DNA of 64,000 nucleotides from Triatoma infestans. Taxonomy: Eukaryota > Arthropoda > Insecta > Hemiptera > Reduviidae. Location: contig JAAEAF010001974.1 of the NCBI GenBank assembly GCA_011037195.1, positions 120,733-184,732 on the forward strand. Direction: 5' to 3'. The translations under genes and the position numbers were made by a program. The notes under the pieces are model-generated. The model searched no databases and had not been told where the DNA came from. It saw only the letters and a list, made by a program, of their open reading frames with translations. Shown in pieces: positions 21,301-33,300 of this stretch (position 1 is its first letter; each line of letters starts with the position of its first letter).

Positions 21301-24300
21301 CTGTGAAGTAATTATTATTAAGTGTTGTTATTTTGTAATTTATTGTGTCTAACAATAAATTGGTGTTTTCTTTATTGAAGTTTAGAGTATTTTATCTACA
21401 CGAACCCACTTAAAACTAGTTGCAGTAGCTAGTCTAGAGGGAAAAACGTTACAACATAATATCTTATTTGAAAAAATTTAAGCTTTTATATTCTTAAAAA
21501 TGGACCCATTTTACTAAATCATTTAACTTATTCATTTCCACGCTCACTTCTATTTTATTTGTTGCAGGAAGTAAATAATTTCGAAGCTAATAATAGAAAA
21601 ACATTTTTGTAATATTTAATTTTCAAATTTTAAGAAGTCCTTTGTCTCTAGAAACCATTTAAATTTGCATTGAAAGAATTCAAAAATTGATCAGAATGGA
21701 ATTTATTGAGAAATAAATAAATAAACTAATTGATTACACTATTGGAGATTTTTTACAGTTCTCCAGATTACACTAGATATTTCTTTAGGACAGATTATTA
21801 TCTACTGAAAATATTATTTCCTACAAATCTCTATCATCTATCATTAAGCACTTTCATACCCAAATCCATTGCCTAATCATGTGTAGTAATATAGTTGCTA
21901 TACATGTAACTTTAATACACCCTGAACAATATTAAATTTATTAATGTAGAAAATTAATAAATCAATTTTTTTCCCACATACCTATACAGTTTCTAGGTCC
22001 TTCTCCAAAAGGGAGATAAGCATATGGCGGAATAGATGACTTATTTTCAGGTGAAAATCTCTCTGGCAAAAACTTCTCAGGTTCAGGAAAGTATTTTGGA
22101 TCATGATGCAAAGCATACACTGGTATTAAAACTTTTGTACCTTCATCAACAACCAGACTAGTATCCGGAATTTTATATTGTTGTGTACATATTCTAGTTA
22201 TGAACGGAAATGTAGGATATTTGCGCAAAGTTTCTGAAAGAAATAAAAGTTAACAATTATTAAATATACTTAAATATAATTATTCTAGTGAACTTGACCA
22301 TTCTATTTAATATTGTGTTGAGAAAATTTTATATTCATATCAATCAGTTTGGATGTTACATTTGGCTTGTAATATAAAATTTAACTTTTTCTTCACACTG
22401 TAATAGAGTGTAAATTATTCAGACAAGTCAGAGTTAGGAGTACTATTAATCTTATTTTTTTACATTTCTTAAAATGCTTGTAATATATAGATTCTCTTGT
22501 AACATCTACTTTTATTTCATTTATATTTTGCTTTATCTGAATTTCTATTTTATGTAATCTTAGTAAATTCTGTATATTTCCTTAATTTAATATTTTGTTT
22601 ACTCTACTATTTTGTTGTTTATTTTATTTTATTTTTTATTTTAGAAACATCTTAAATTACGAACGGAATCGATTTTAAAAGCAATTTTTTGCTATAAACA
22701 AAAATTTTGATAGGATAAAGTTTTCACTATCATTTCTTTTTATTGCTATATTGTTTCCGCTGTAATATAGCTCATTATTGTCTTATTATGATTCCGATTC
22801 ACATTTATATTATATAAATATATTTTCAGAAATAAATGGACTAGTAAAACCAGTGTAACTAAATAAACCTATGAAAAATCTGAAATTTAATTATTATTTT
22901 TGTCTCCGAAAAACAACTGCTAAAACTAATTTAAAAAAAAAAGAAAAAAAAAAACAAGAAAAAAAAAAAACTCTTTGAATTTATGAATAAGGCGTTAGTT
23001 TCAGCGGAACGAAATAAGTCACCTTGTAGGTCGAAACGTTCAAGAACTTCTCCAGAAATATCAGAAAGACAGACTAAAAAAAACCACATTAGTTAATATT
23101 GCGGTTTGTAGACATGGATAAAAAGATGATGGACCATTTTGCATCGTTATTAGATTCAAAACTTGCCGCTCTTTCTGACTCATTTAGTGCAAAATTAGCT
23201 TCTCTGTCAACTAAACAAGATATTCAACGGATTAGAGAAGATTTAATAAACTTGGAAAGGAAAATATTCAATTAAAAAAGGAAATCGATTCATTAAAATT
23301 GGTGAATTATAAAAATGAGAGCCTTATTAAGGAACTTGATATTAAATCAAGTAATAATAATTTAATTTTTAAAGATATCAAGTTCAATTCAAACGATTTT
23401 TCTGAACTTGCTGTAACTTTTTGTACTGAGGTATTGAAAATTGAATTAGCAAAGGACAACATTTAGCCCACCCTCTTAGTCCTGTTACCGCTCCTAAAAC
23501 TCCCTTGTTGGTCTACTTTGTGAAACTACAAGATAAATTTGCTGTATTAAATGCGAGTAAAGTACTAAGGAAATACAGGCTTTGCTGTGCATCAGGACCT
23601 GCCAATGGTTACAAGAAAGAAAAGGGCTAAAATTTCTTTGTTGCGAAGAGAATGTCTACGATTGAACCCCCAACTAAAAATTAATATGAAGAACAATTCC
23701 TTTTTCGTTCAAGGCCAAAAATTTTCATGGTGTCACCATTTAGGAGTTCGTTTTTTGGAAGAAAATGGCATCTCTAAATTAAATGAACTGGTTGGAGCTG
23801 ATGTGATGGAATTTGTGACGGCACTGCGCACTGATACTCTTCTTAAAGATTACTTTTCGTCTAAAGGCCCCCTACAAGGACGTTTCATTCCGCGCAAGAT
23901 TTCATCTGCATCTGCTTCTACTAGTTTTTCTTGAGATAAGTTTGTCTGTCAGAAGAATAATACTGTAAGTAATTTATGAAAAAAAAAATAGTGAATTTTC
24001 TAAAGTGTCAATTATTTGTTTTAATGTTGCTGGATTAAAAAATAAGCTGGGTAATGGCTTGTTTTTCGATTTTATTAATAAATATGATGTCTTTATTTTG
24101 CTAGAAACGTTTGTGATGCAGAAGAATTTTAGCACATATACTAAATACTTTTCTGAATATGAGTTACTGTGGACTCCTGCTGATAAAGTATCTACAATAA
24201 ATTTGGACGCGCAATGGGTGGTGCAGTTTTCGGTATAAAAACAGGTAAATGTAGAGAATTGTTTCATTTTGTTACTGTAGATAAGTTTAATTTTATTAAA

Positions 24301-27300
24301 TTTAAAGCAGGAAAAGAGGAGTTATTTATAGTCCCTATATACTTGAACTGTAATTTCTGGGAGAGGGATTTTAAAAGATTGAATAATTTCTTGAATTTAC
24401 TTTCTCAGAAGAGACTGGTACTTGTTGGAGATTTTAATTCGAGAATTGGTATTGCGCAGACTCTCCCCGAGGATCTGTTCTTTGATAATTCTAAGTGCAG
24501 TATTAATAGAAAATCCAAAGATAAATTAATAAATAGTAATGGTTCCAAATTATTAGAATTATGTGATAACAACGAACTGATAGTATTAAATGGTCGTTTT
24601 TCTGGAGATAACCAAGGTGAATTTACATTTATTGGCGGAAATGGTTCCTCTGTTATTGATTTGTGATGAGTCTCTTTTGATTGTCTTCCATTTATTGATG
24701 AGTTTTATATAGTGCCTGAGATATTTTCCGACCATCTTCTATTGTTTCTTTCCATTCATGTTGATTCTAAAAGCCTTCCTGCCCTCGTTTGAAATTCTAC
24801 TTCTTTTGCCGCAATTAGTTTGGCGCGAAACTAATAGTAAGATATATAAAAGCAACCTTGAAAGGAGTGTTTGTATTCTCGATTTTTCTCATTTAAATTC
24901 TCAGGAGAGGGTAAATATTTTGGTTAATTGCATTAAAAATTCTTACCCGAATTCCGGTTCTGTTTCTTCTTTTGTTAGCCATTTTCGTAAAAGCCCATGG
25001 TTTGATTTCCAGTGTTTGCGTATTAGAAAAAGAGTATTCAAACTTTTGAATTTATTTCGATGTACTAATTCTAGTTTGGTCAGATCTGTTTATAGCGAAG
25101 TTAAGTTAGAATATAAATCTTTGTGTACAACTAAAAAAAAAGGCTTATTATTCTTCTTTAATTGAAGAATTTAAAGGTGTTACGGAGTCCAAGCCGGTTT
25201 GGGAAATGGTTAATCGTTTTAAGTGTTCTGGTTTCATCTGCGGTAATAATATTGAGCTGGGTAATTTCGTTGATCATTTTCGTAAATTGTTGAATTCTTC
25301 TCCGGCTATACCCATTCTGTATGCTGAGCCTTATATTGCCATTCCCGAGTTGGACTCTCCGTTTACAATAGAGGAACTGTTAATTATCAGTAATACTAAA
25401 ACTAATAAAGCTCCCGGCGTTGATAGCATAGCATTTGAATTTTATAAAAATGCTCCCTTCGTATTTCTTAATAAATTATTAGCTCTGTTTAATTATGTTT
25501 GATACAGAAACAGTTCCGGAATTATTAAGTCAAGCAATAATATTTCCTTTGTTCAAAAATGGAGATGTGAATGCTGTTACAAATTACCGGGTATTTCTTG
25601 TTTGAACACAATGGCAAAGATATTTACAGGTCTGCTTCGGCTGCGTTTAGAAGCTTATTTGGAGAAAAATAATATATTAACTGAGTTCCAGGCAGGTTTT
25701 AGACGGGGGTATTCGGCTATTGATCATATCTTCACTTTAACTAACCTTATTAATGTCAAGTTTTTGCAGAATACAAAAAAAATCTATTGTTTTTTTGTGG
25801 ATTTGAAGACTGCTTTTGACTCCGTGGACCATAGAATGCTAATATTGAAGCTTTTCAATCTTGGCCTCTCCTCTAAATTGATTACAGCAATAAAAAAGTT
25901 ATATTCTGCCCGCGTGTTCATCAGTCCGAGGAACGCAAGTTATGTCTGAGTTTTTTTCAATAGGCAGTGGAGTGAGGCAGGGTTGCTTTTTAAAGCCCCA
26001 CTCTCTTCTCGATTTTCGTTAATGAACTACCCTCTTTTCTGGAGGGCGGTGTTCATATTGGGAATATTAAAGTTAAAGTCCTTCTGTATGCAGATGACGT
26101 GGTCCTCGTTTCTGACAATCTTTTTTTGAATTTGAAAAAGTCCAAAATTGTAGTTTTTAGGCGGGGCGGCAGATTAAGGTCAGATGAAAAATGGTTTTAT
26201 AGGGTGAACGAATAGACACTGTTAACAGTTACAAATATTTAGGTGTCACTTTAACATCTCATTTATCATATCAACTGCACTTCAATAACAGAGTTTCTGC
26301 AGCTAAATTTGGTTTAAACAGTATTTGGACTCGTTTCTTTGTAGGAAATGAAATCCCTTTACAGTCTAAATACCAAGTATATTATAGTGTTGTTCGCTCA
26401 ATTATCTGTTATGGAGCGCAAGTTTGGGGATATCAAAGTTATGAAGTAATTGAAAAATTTCAGAGCTATTTTCTGAAAAAATTATTTGGTCTTCCGATGT
26501 GTACTCCTAATAATTATATGTTGGACATCGAAACTTCCCTGGAACCCGTTGTTCTTTATACTCTCCGTCTGCATATTAGATACGTCTTAAGGGTACTCTC
26601 TTTTCCCTCATTTCGTTTGCCGAGGATTGTTGCCTTAGAGATAGTGAAGCGCAAAGCTTTGTGGTTTAAACAGTGGATTACTTTTGCGAGTAACCATTCG
26701 TTGGAATTTAGCGCGTCCCTGCAAAATTTGCCAAGTTGGGAGGGGCAACTTTCTGCACTCCTATTGAAAATGAAGGCAGATCTTCGGGGAGTTTCTGGGA
26801 GGCGTGCTCTAAATCGGAACATTTTTTGCTCTATAAGACGCTCTTAGATGCTGACGCAGAATTCTGTATATCCAAAGTGGGCAGTTCTGATTTGAATATG
26901 ATTGAGCTACGTTGGCTATTCAAATTAAGGGGGGAATTAGTTTATTTGAATTTCTCTCCCTGGGAAAAAAGAGACTCTCTCAAAGAAAGTTGTTCTTTGT
27001 GTACTCTAAATGAGCGGGAAGACCTCTACCATTTTTTGTGCCTTTGCCCTATATTAGCGAAGTTCCGGCGTAATATTTTTGGGCTAGACACCTTTACTGC
27101 ACCATTCATTGTTAATTGTCTAACTAATAGTGCTCAGTGTAAACCTTTAATAAGATTCGTGGAATGTGCCTGGAAGTATAGGCATGAGTTAATTAGTGCT
27201 ATGTAATTTTTGAGGTGATAAGAACGGTTATTATGTAGAACATAAAGAAGGAAATTATTTTAAGTTTGTTGTCTTATATTGAGAAGTATTTTTTATTTAT

Positions 27301-30300
27301 TTTATTTATCTACTTTCTTATTATATCATTATTTTATTTTATTTTAGTAATATGTTAATTTTGTTTTATTTCACTAGTCTTTTTAAATTTATTTGAATTG
27401 TGTATAGTGTTTATATAGACCAAACTCTGGCGACTGATTTATCCATTGCAATTATAATATACAAACATATCTATGTAATTTTTTTTTTTTCTGTTTAAAT
27501 AAATATTATTTACTACTACTATGAAAAATCTGAGAGGGTGGCACTTAATCCATCTCATAGGTAGTTTTAGAGCAATACCCTCACTCAGCTGACATAGCTA
27601 GTAAATAAATAAATGTTTATAATGTTTCTTTCAAGACGGTCGCGTACCGTAAACCCTATCAGGAAAAAGCAAATATAATTTATTAGAAAACTACTGGTCC
27701 ATCTCACTCTTCGAAAGTTTGAGAATGATTAACAGATAATTACATTTATCAAGTCAGTAATAAATCAAGATAAAAAATACAACAGCAAATTGTGACCTGT
27801 TCAACCTTCTATATCTATAAATGAATTTATTGAACCATTTCAATAAAAATAAAAATAAAAAAAATGTAATAAATATTACTAAATTAAAGTTATTAAAAAC
27901 TTTCATTTTTATTTATGTATTTATTTTTTTTAATTTAAAGCGCGTTAACATCTATGGTCATTTACGCCCGGAGCCTTCTCAGTGGCTGCGGCCTCCGGAC
28001 AGTGTACTCTCGTTACAGACAGACAGAGATGTCTGTAGGAGGCTCCTAGGAAGAGAAAATCTAAGCGATTAGCACGGCTGGTCTCGAACCCAGGACCTCC
28101 ACGTTGCTACTGCAGCACGCAACCACTGAGCTAACTTCTTTACTGCATAGCTGTATTTTTATATTCTCAAAGGAAGGAGATTTTCGGAGCAAGTTCCATT
28201 AAAAATCTTCCTATCAAATCTGAGAAAGGCCAAATTATCGATTTCGTTAGTCCATCATTCGGACAACTGGCCGAATGAGCTTTTTATAAATTCTTACTTT
28301 TGTAGACCGCAATAGCTTGCGGCTTTTCTTGTAATTAAACAAAACTACAAAAATACCAAAATAAAATATCAAAGAATAAAATATTGAATTCCTTAGTCCA
28401 AATTAGTTAATAAGATACCACTGACCTAGTATTACTTGTTCCAAATAAGTCATTTCTTGAATTGCTTGATATGTTATCTCACCGTTATGTTTTTGTAATA
28501 CTTCATCTATTTCTGATCTCAATTTATTTTGAATATCTTCGTTCACTGTCAATTCAAAGAGGCAATATGATAGTACAGAGGATGACGTTTCAAAACCAGC
28601 CGCAAAGAAAACAAAGCATTGAGCGGTCATTAGTTCTATGTCCAATTCTGAAATTTATCACATATAATACTTTCAATAAATCATAATAATAAAATTTATG
28701 GAAAACTATGAATATGATTAATAATATCTTGTTAAATTTATAAGTGCTTTCATGAACCTAGAAAACACCCTCATTAAAGTGGAATATTAAACTATTCATA
28801 TTATTCATTTGTTTATTTATATTGCATCAAACAATGGCTTACGCCAAAATGATTAAGTAAGTACAACAATAATAACAAAAATAATATATACGTAAAATAT
28901 ATTAAAAAAAAACCATAAGCTTATTCTTAACAATTAATTTTTTTTTTAACAATAAATCGACATTTGGAAATCCAACTTTACCAGATACATTCCATTATTT
29001 ACGAATTATTGAGAAGCTATGGTACAAGAGTTTTTTAAAAGCAACAACGAATGATAATGAACTGCGTAATTTGCGTGAAGGCACATGGAAACAATCAATT
29101 TCACTGTTCAGAAGTTTTTCAAAATCAGCAAATCAGCTAGCAGTCTTCTAATCCCCACAGTATTAAAGTTATAGCATAAATCTGCAAACACGAATCAGTT
29201 TGCAATTGTGATATTGAAAAGGACGTCTCAAAGCATATTTAAGGAGCATCCAGGGTTGAGGATCCCGATATTCAAACTAATAAGCACATAAAAAAATTTA
29301 ATTTCTAATCTTTTGCGACAAGAGTTACCAAAAATTCATAACGATCATGAAATTTTATCATTGTTTAATCTTCCTTATTTAAAGACAAGTCGCTGCCTGT
29401 TGCGAAAATCTAAAAAAAATAAACTCAACTTTTGGCCCAACGGAATACCCAATGCCCCTCAGAAATTATTATTGGGTATGTATGGTAAGCATGGTATTGC
29501 CGTTAAGTTCTTCCTCCGCTACCACGTCACGTTTATTGTTATCACAATATTGCTCTCAACATGGGAATGGATTCTTGGGTGAGCAAGTACTAGAGGCGAC
29601 TGTATTAGCCGTGGAAGAATTTTTTTTTTTATAATGTTAGGTGTTAACTCACCTAAAAGTATCGGGAGATAGTTTACAGAGTTAATAATACTTTTATTTT
29701 TATGCTTGTTTTGAGAGGAATTTTTATGATAGTTTTAAAGATTTGAGTTATCACCAAATGTACTCGACCTGAGGCCACTTGACTAAGAAAAAATAGTTTT
29801 TTGAAATTGGAGTGTCTGTGAGTGCGAACTGGCCACTTAAAAACGAAAATCCCGGGAACTTTAAACTGGGAATCCTACAAGCGGATTCGATAAGAAGATT
29901 TGCTTTTTCCAGGTTTTACATTTTCTAAATTATGCTTGTCTTAATAATCTAAATTTTAAACCTCTGATTGCTCCAATTAGGTGTGAAACACTCATACAAC
30001 TTTCTCTTACTCCTGTTAGTATAAAAGAATAAATGAAAGAATCACGAGACATTTTCCGTGGTAGCCTGCTTCATTTTGTGGTCATCGACCGGTTTCTGTG
30101 TTCGCCCATCTTCAGGATGCGCCTTTCAGACAGTGTGACAACTTTTTAAATTACAGATTTTAATTATTAGTATACGCCTCTAGTACTTGCTCACCCAATT
30201 AGTTTTAAATACAGTTAAAAACAGTCAGTGTGTAAACTGAATTTGCTCTGTGCAAGTCTGTGTGGTCACACTGTCTGAAAGGCGCATCCTGAAGATGGGC

Positions 30301-33300
30301 GAACGCCCGAAACCGGTCGATGGCCACAAAATGAAGCAGGCCACCACGGAAAATGTCTCTGATGCTGTCCAGCTCTGCGGAACCAACCACGACAATAAAT
30401 GAAAGTACTAAGTATAAAAGAAAAACTGAAAGAATAAATTTTCTTTAAACAAAGATTTTACCTAATTGTCATAATTTAAAATATAGAGGTGATGGAGGAT
30501 AAGTACCTGCCAACTAACATCGGCAGTTAGAGAAGTAATTATACTATGGCCCAGTAGGCGCACCAAATCACTGTAACAGCTCCATATAACATTTAACGCC
30601 ACAAATTTCGCACAAATCAGTTTTTTGGTAACATGTTACTAATAAAAGTGATTCGTTTATATCTGTCCAGGTATAAAAGAAAAACCTTTATAGAAATTTT
30701 CAAGGATCTTCCTGACAAATCCTAGCTTGTGAAATCGCACTTCTGGTTAATCGATTTTCTTCAAATTTTGAATCTTATTAATGCTTCTAATGTATATTAG
30801 TATTATATAAATGGTAGAGCCAATATTGTATTGAAATGGTACTTTTAGGGAAGATTAACGTTATTTCCCCACCCCCACCCCCTCCCAGGCAGAACAACAT
30901 AAGGCGAGTTGTAATAGGGCGATATCGCAACAATTAGTTTGAAGAACAACAACAGAAGAAAAAGAAAGACCGGCGTTGGCCAAGTCGGTCGGAAGTAGTG
31001 GGGGAAACTATGAGTTAGGATGATGAAATAGGAAACGACAAGGTGCCAGGAGTGCGGGTCGCGGGCTTCTTGGATCTCTTTGTCCAGATGCGTGGATTGG
31101 GCCTGGCGTATTAGGCCGAGAGCGGCGTCTTGAAGCTCGGAGGCGGTGAGGAATCTGGTGCAGTGTGCGGAGGGGTTGCGGCAGTTAAAGAGGAAGCGCA
31201 GACAATAGGCGGTTAACCGCTGAAGAGCCATTACGAAGAGAAGCGTTCGAAGATGGTGTCGTCCTCGGTGGCGGCGACGAGCACCTGCGAGGCAGGGGGT
31301 TTGGTCTCCTCATCGAGAGACGCGGGGGCATAAGGACAGATGGCGGGAGCGGTGGCAAGCCATGAGGGCCCCTTCCACCACAAGGGGTGGTCTAGGAGAT
31401 GATGGGGCGCGAGACCTCTTGACGCACAGTCAGCGTACTGTGAGTAGAGGTCCGCTCCCCGTGGCAGGGACGGTAACTTATCTACTTTGTAGATAAGGCC
31501 AAGTGACCATGGCACCGGTTTTGGCGCTATGCGCTAGGTACGCTGGCTAAGAATGTGTACAATAACAATAATAGTCGGCGGGATTGTCCTGGGAAGAGAC
31601 ATGGCGCCACGCGTTAGGCGGAAGGAGATCTTGAATTTCGGCCACGCGGTTGCCGACGATGGTCTTCCACCGGTGACTCTCATCGCAAATCCAGGCTAGG
31701 GTGACGTGGAGTCGGAAAACGTGGTAATGAAGGCGCCGAGCTGGGGAAGCATGCGCGTGTTGACCGCGTGAAGAAGCTTAGCGAGGAGGTGGGCGCCGCA
31801 CAGCTGCAGGCGCGGTAAAGAGATGGCCTTATTAGTGGCCACTTCGATTTAGCAGTGAGAAGATGAACATGATGATGACTATTTGCGGTGGTGGTGTGCA
31901 AATACACGACCGCGGCGTAACGGGATTCGGAGGCATCGCAGAACAGCGATGAAAAGCGGGCAAGAGGCGCGGTATCTGGAGGTGACCAAGGTCCGGAATG
32001 TGGCGAGGAGCTCCTCAGGCAAGAGCTGATCCCATTCCATTTGGAAGCGGCACAGCTGGCGAAAGAACAGCTTAGCGCGGAACATTACGGGGGTGAACCA
32101 TCCCAAAGGGTCGAAGATGCGCGCCATCTCGTTGAGGATGGCGCGCTTGGTGAAGGCGGCTTCACTCATGCGGACGGCGTAGAAGAAGATGTCCGCGGTG
32201 GGGTTCCATCCTAGCCCCTAAATTTTTAGGGTTAGGTCACGATCGAGGCACAGCGGATCCTCAAACGGGGTAGGCGGCAATGTTCAGGCGGAAGATCCTG
32301 CAAGAGGGCGGAGGAGTTGGAAGCCCTTTTATGCAACTCGAACCCGCCCGCCATGAGCAGCTGCTGCAGTTGGGCGCTTAGGGCTTGGGCTTCCGACTTT
32401 GACGAAGCTCCAGTGAGGATGTCATCGACATAAACCTCGTTAAGAAGGGTGGCTTGGGAGTGAGGGTACTTGTCCCCTTTATCAATGGCTGAATGACGGA
32501 GAGTTCGTAGGGCGAGATAGGGCGCAGCCGAGACGCAGTACGTTACGATGTTAAGGCGGAAGGATGAGATGGGATCGTGATCAGAGAATCGCCAAATGAT
32601 GCGTTGAAAATCGCGTTGATCGGAAGCGACATGGATTTGGCGGTACATTTGCCGAATGTCGGCGGTGAAGACGAAGGCGTGAAGACGAAAACGTAGAAGG
32701 AGTGTGGCGATATCAGCCTGGAGCTTGGGGCCGGTAAGCAGATCATTTAAGGGTGACCATTGGAGGAGGCGCAGGAAGCGTTGAACACGACCCGCAGCTT
32801 AGTAAGCGGGTCGTCAGGACGATGAACCGCATGATGCAGGGTGTAGTATGGCGTATAGATCGGTGGCGTGTCATCGGACGCACGACTTCCATATGGCTGC
32901 TGTCCAGATAGTCGCGCATGAACTTCACATATGCGCTGCGTAAGGCGGGTAAGGCTGCGTATGTGCGACATATGCGACAAGATCGCGGGCGAGGTCACAA
33001 TAAGAAGGGTTTTCCAGACAAGTGGTGGGCATGAGAACGGGTGAAGGCGGACAAGGAGCAGCGTTACAAGAGAGCGAAGGTCAATAGCCACGTAGAGGAC
33101 GGTCAGAGAGGTGCCGCATATGGATGCGGCCGCGGGTAGGTGGCGAAGAGGGAGGAATCGGGTCGGTAATGAGGGCTGTGGGTGATGGGCAGTCGGCCCA
33201 CCGAACATGTGCAGTAGAGGCGGCGGGTTCAGGCTCCAGAAGGGGCGAAGATGGAGGCGACGAGGAGGAGGGGATGGGCGCCAACTGGTGGAGGTCTCGG

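Larger units (their letters stand above)
15880..21453 (+). mobile_element. Ty3/Gypsy LTR retrotransposon, both LTRs, defective
   Basis: 5' LTR 15880-16267 and 3' LTR 21058-21453 (TGTAACG...CGTTACA) are roughly nine-tenths identical by eye; an 8-bp AAAGTGAA-type duplication is in the 3' copy. Inside the 5' LTR edge stands TGGTGTCAGAAGTGGGAT, a primer-site-like start. Gag, protease, RT, RNase H and integrase follow in the Gypsy order but are broken by stops and shifts. No matching target duplication: AATAC precedes and ACATA follows. It lies in intron 3 of CYP6-B, antisense to the gene. Confidence 0.9.
22884..27528 (+). mobile_element. Full-length two-ORF LINE with 15-bp target duplication
   Basis: CTATGAAAAATCTGA flanks it at 22869-22883 and 27529-27543, so the 5' end is complete. 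A short A-rich leader precedes ORF1; ORF2 ends at 27206 and the 3' UTR ends in TACTACTACT. Truncated relatives lie at 13869-14640, 46536-47186 and about 61090. Both ORFs have frameshifts. It sits in intron 2 of CYP6-B, antisense. Confidence 0.82.
30040..30393. mobile_element. Penelope-like inverted terminal-repeat pair (P3)
   Basis: Flanked by AATAAATGAAAG (12 bp; 30028-30039 and 30394-30405). Left arm about 30046-30140 (minus), right arm about 30255-30357 (plus), then a right-only tail ending CGGAACCAACCACGAC. Same design as P1 but with a ~115-bp loop. Lies in intron 1 of CYP6-B. The minus frame at 30205-30390 is part of the repeat. Confidence 0.7.

Noticed and set aside
28462..28686. Plus-strand frame over CYP6-B exon 2 (likewise 47348-47572)
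   Set aside because: Antisense shadow of a well-supported P450 exon.
29313..29634. Two overlapping frames (89 and 60 codons) as a possible small gene
   Set aside because: No known domain, no conservation at the homologous site in CYP6-C, and T-rich breakdown at the end; left as unassigned intron.
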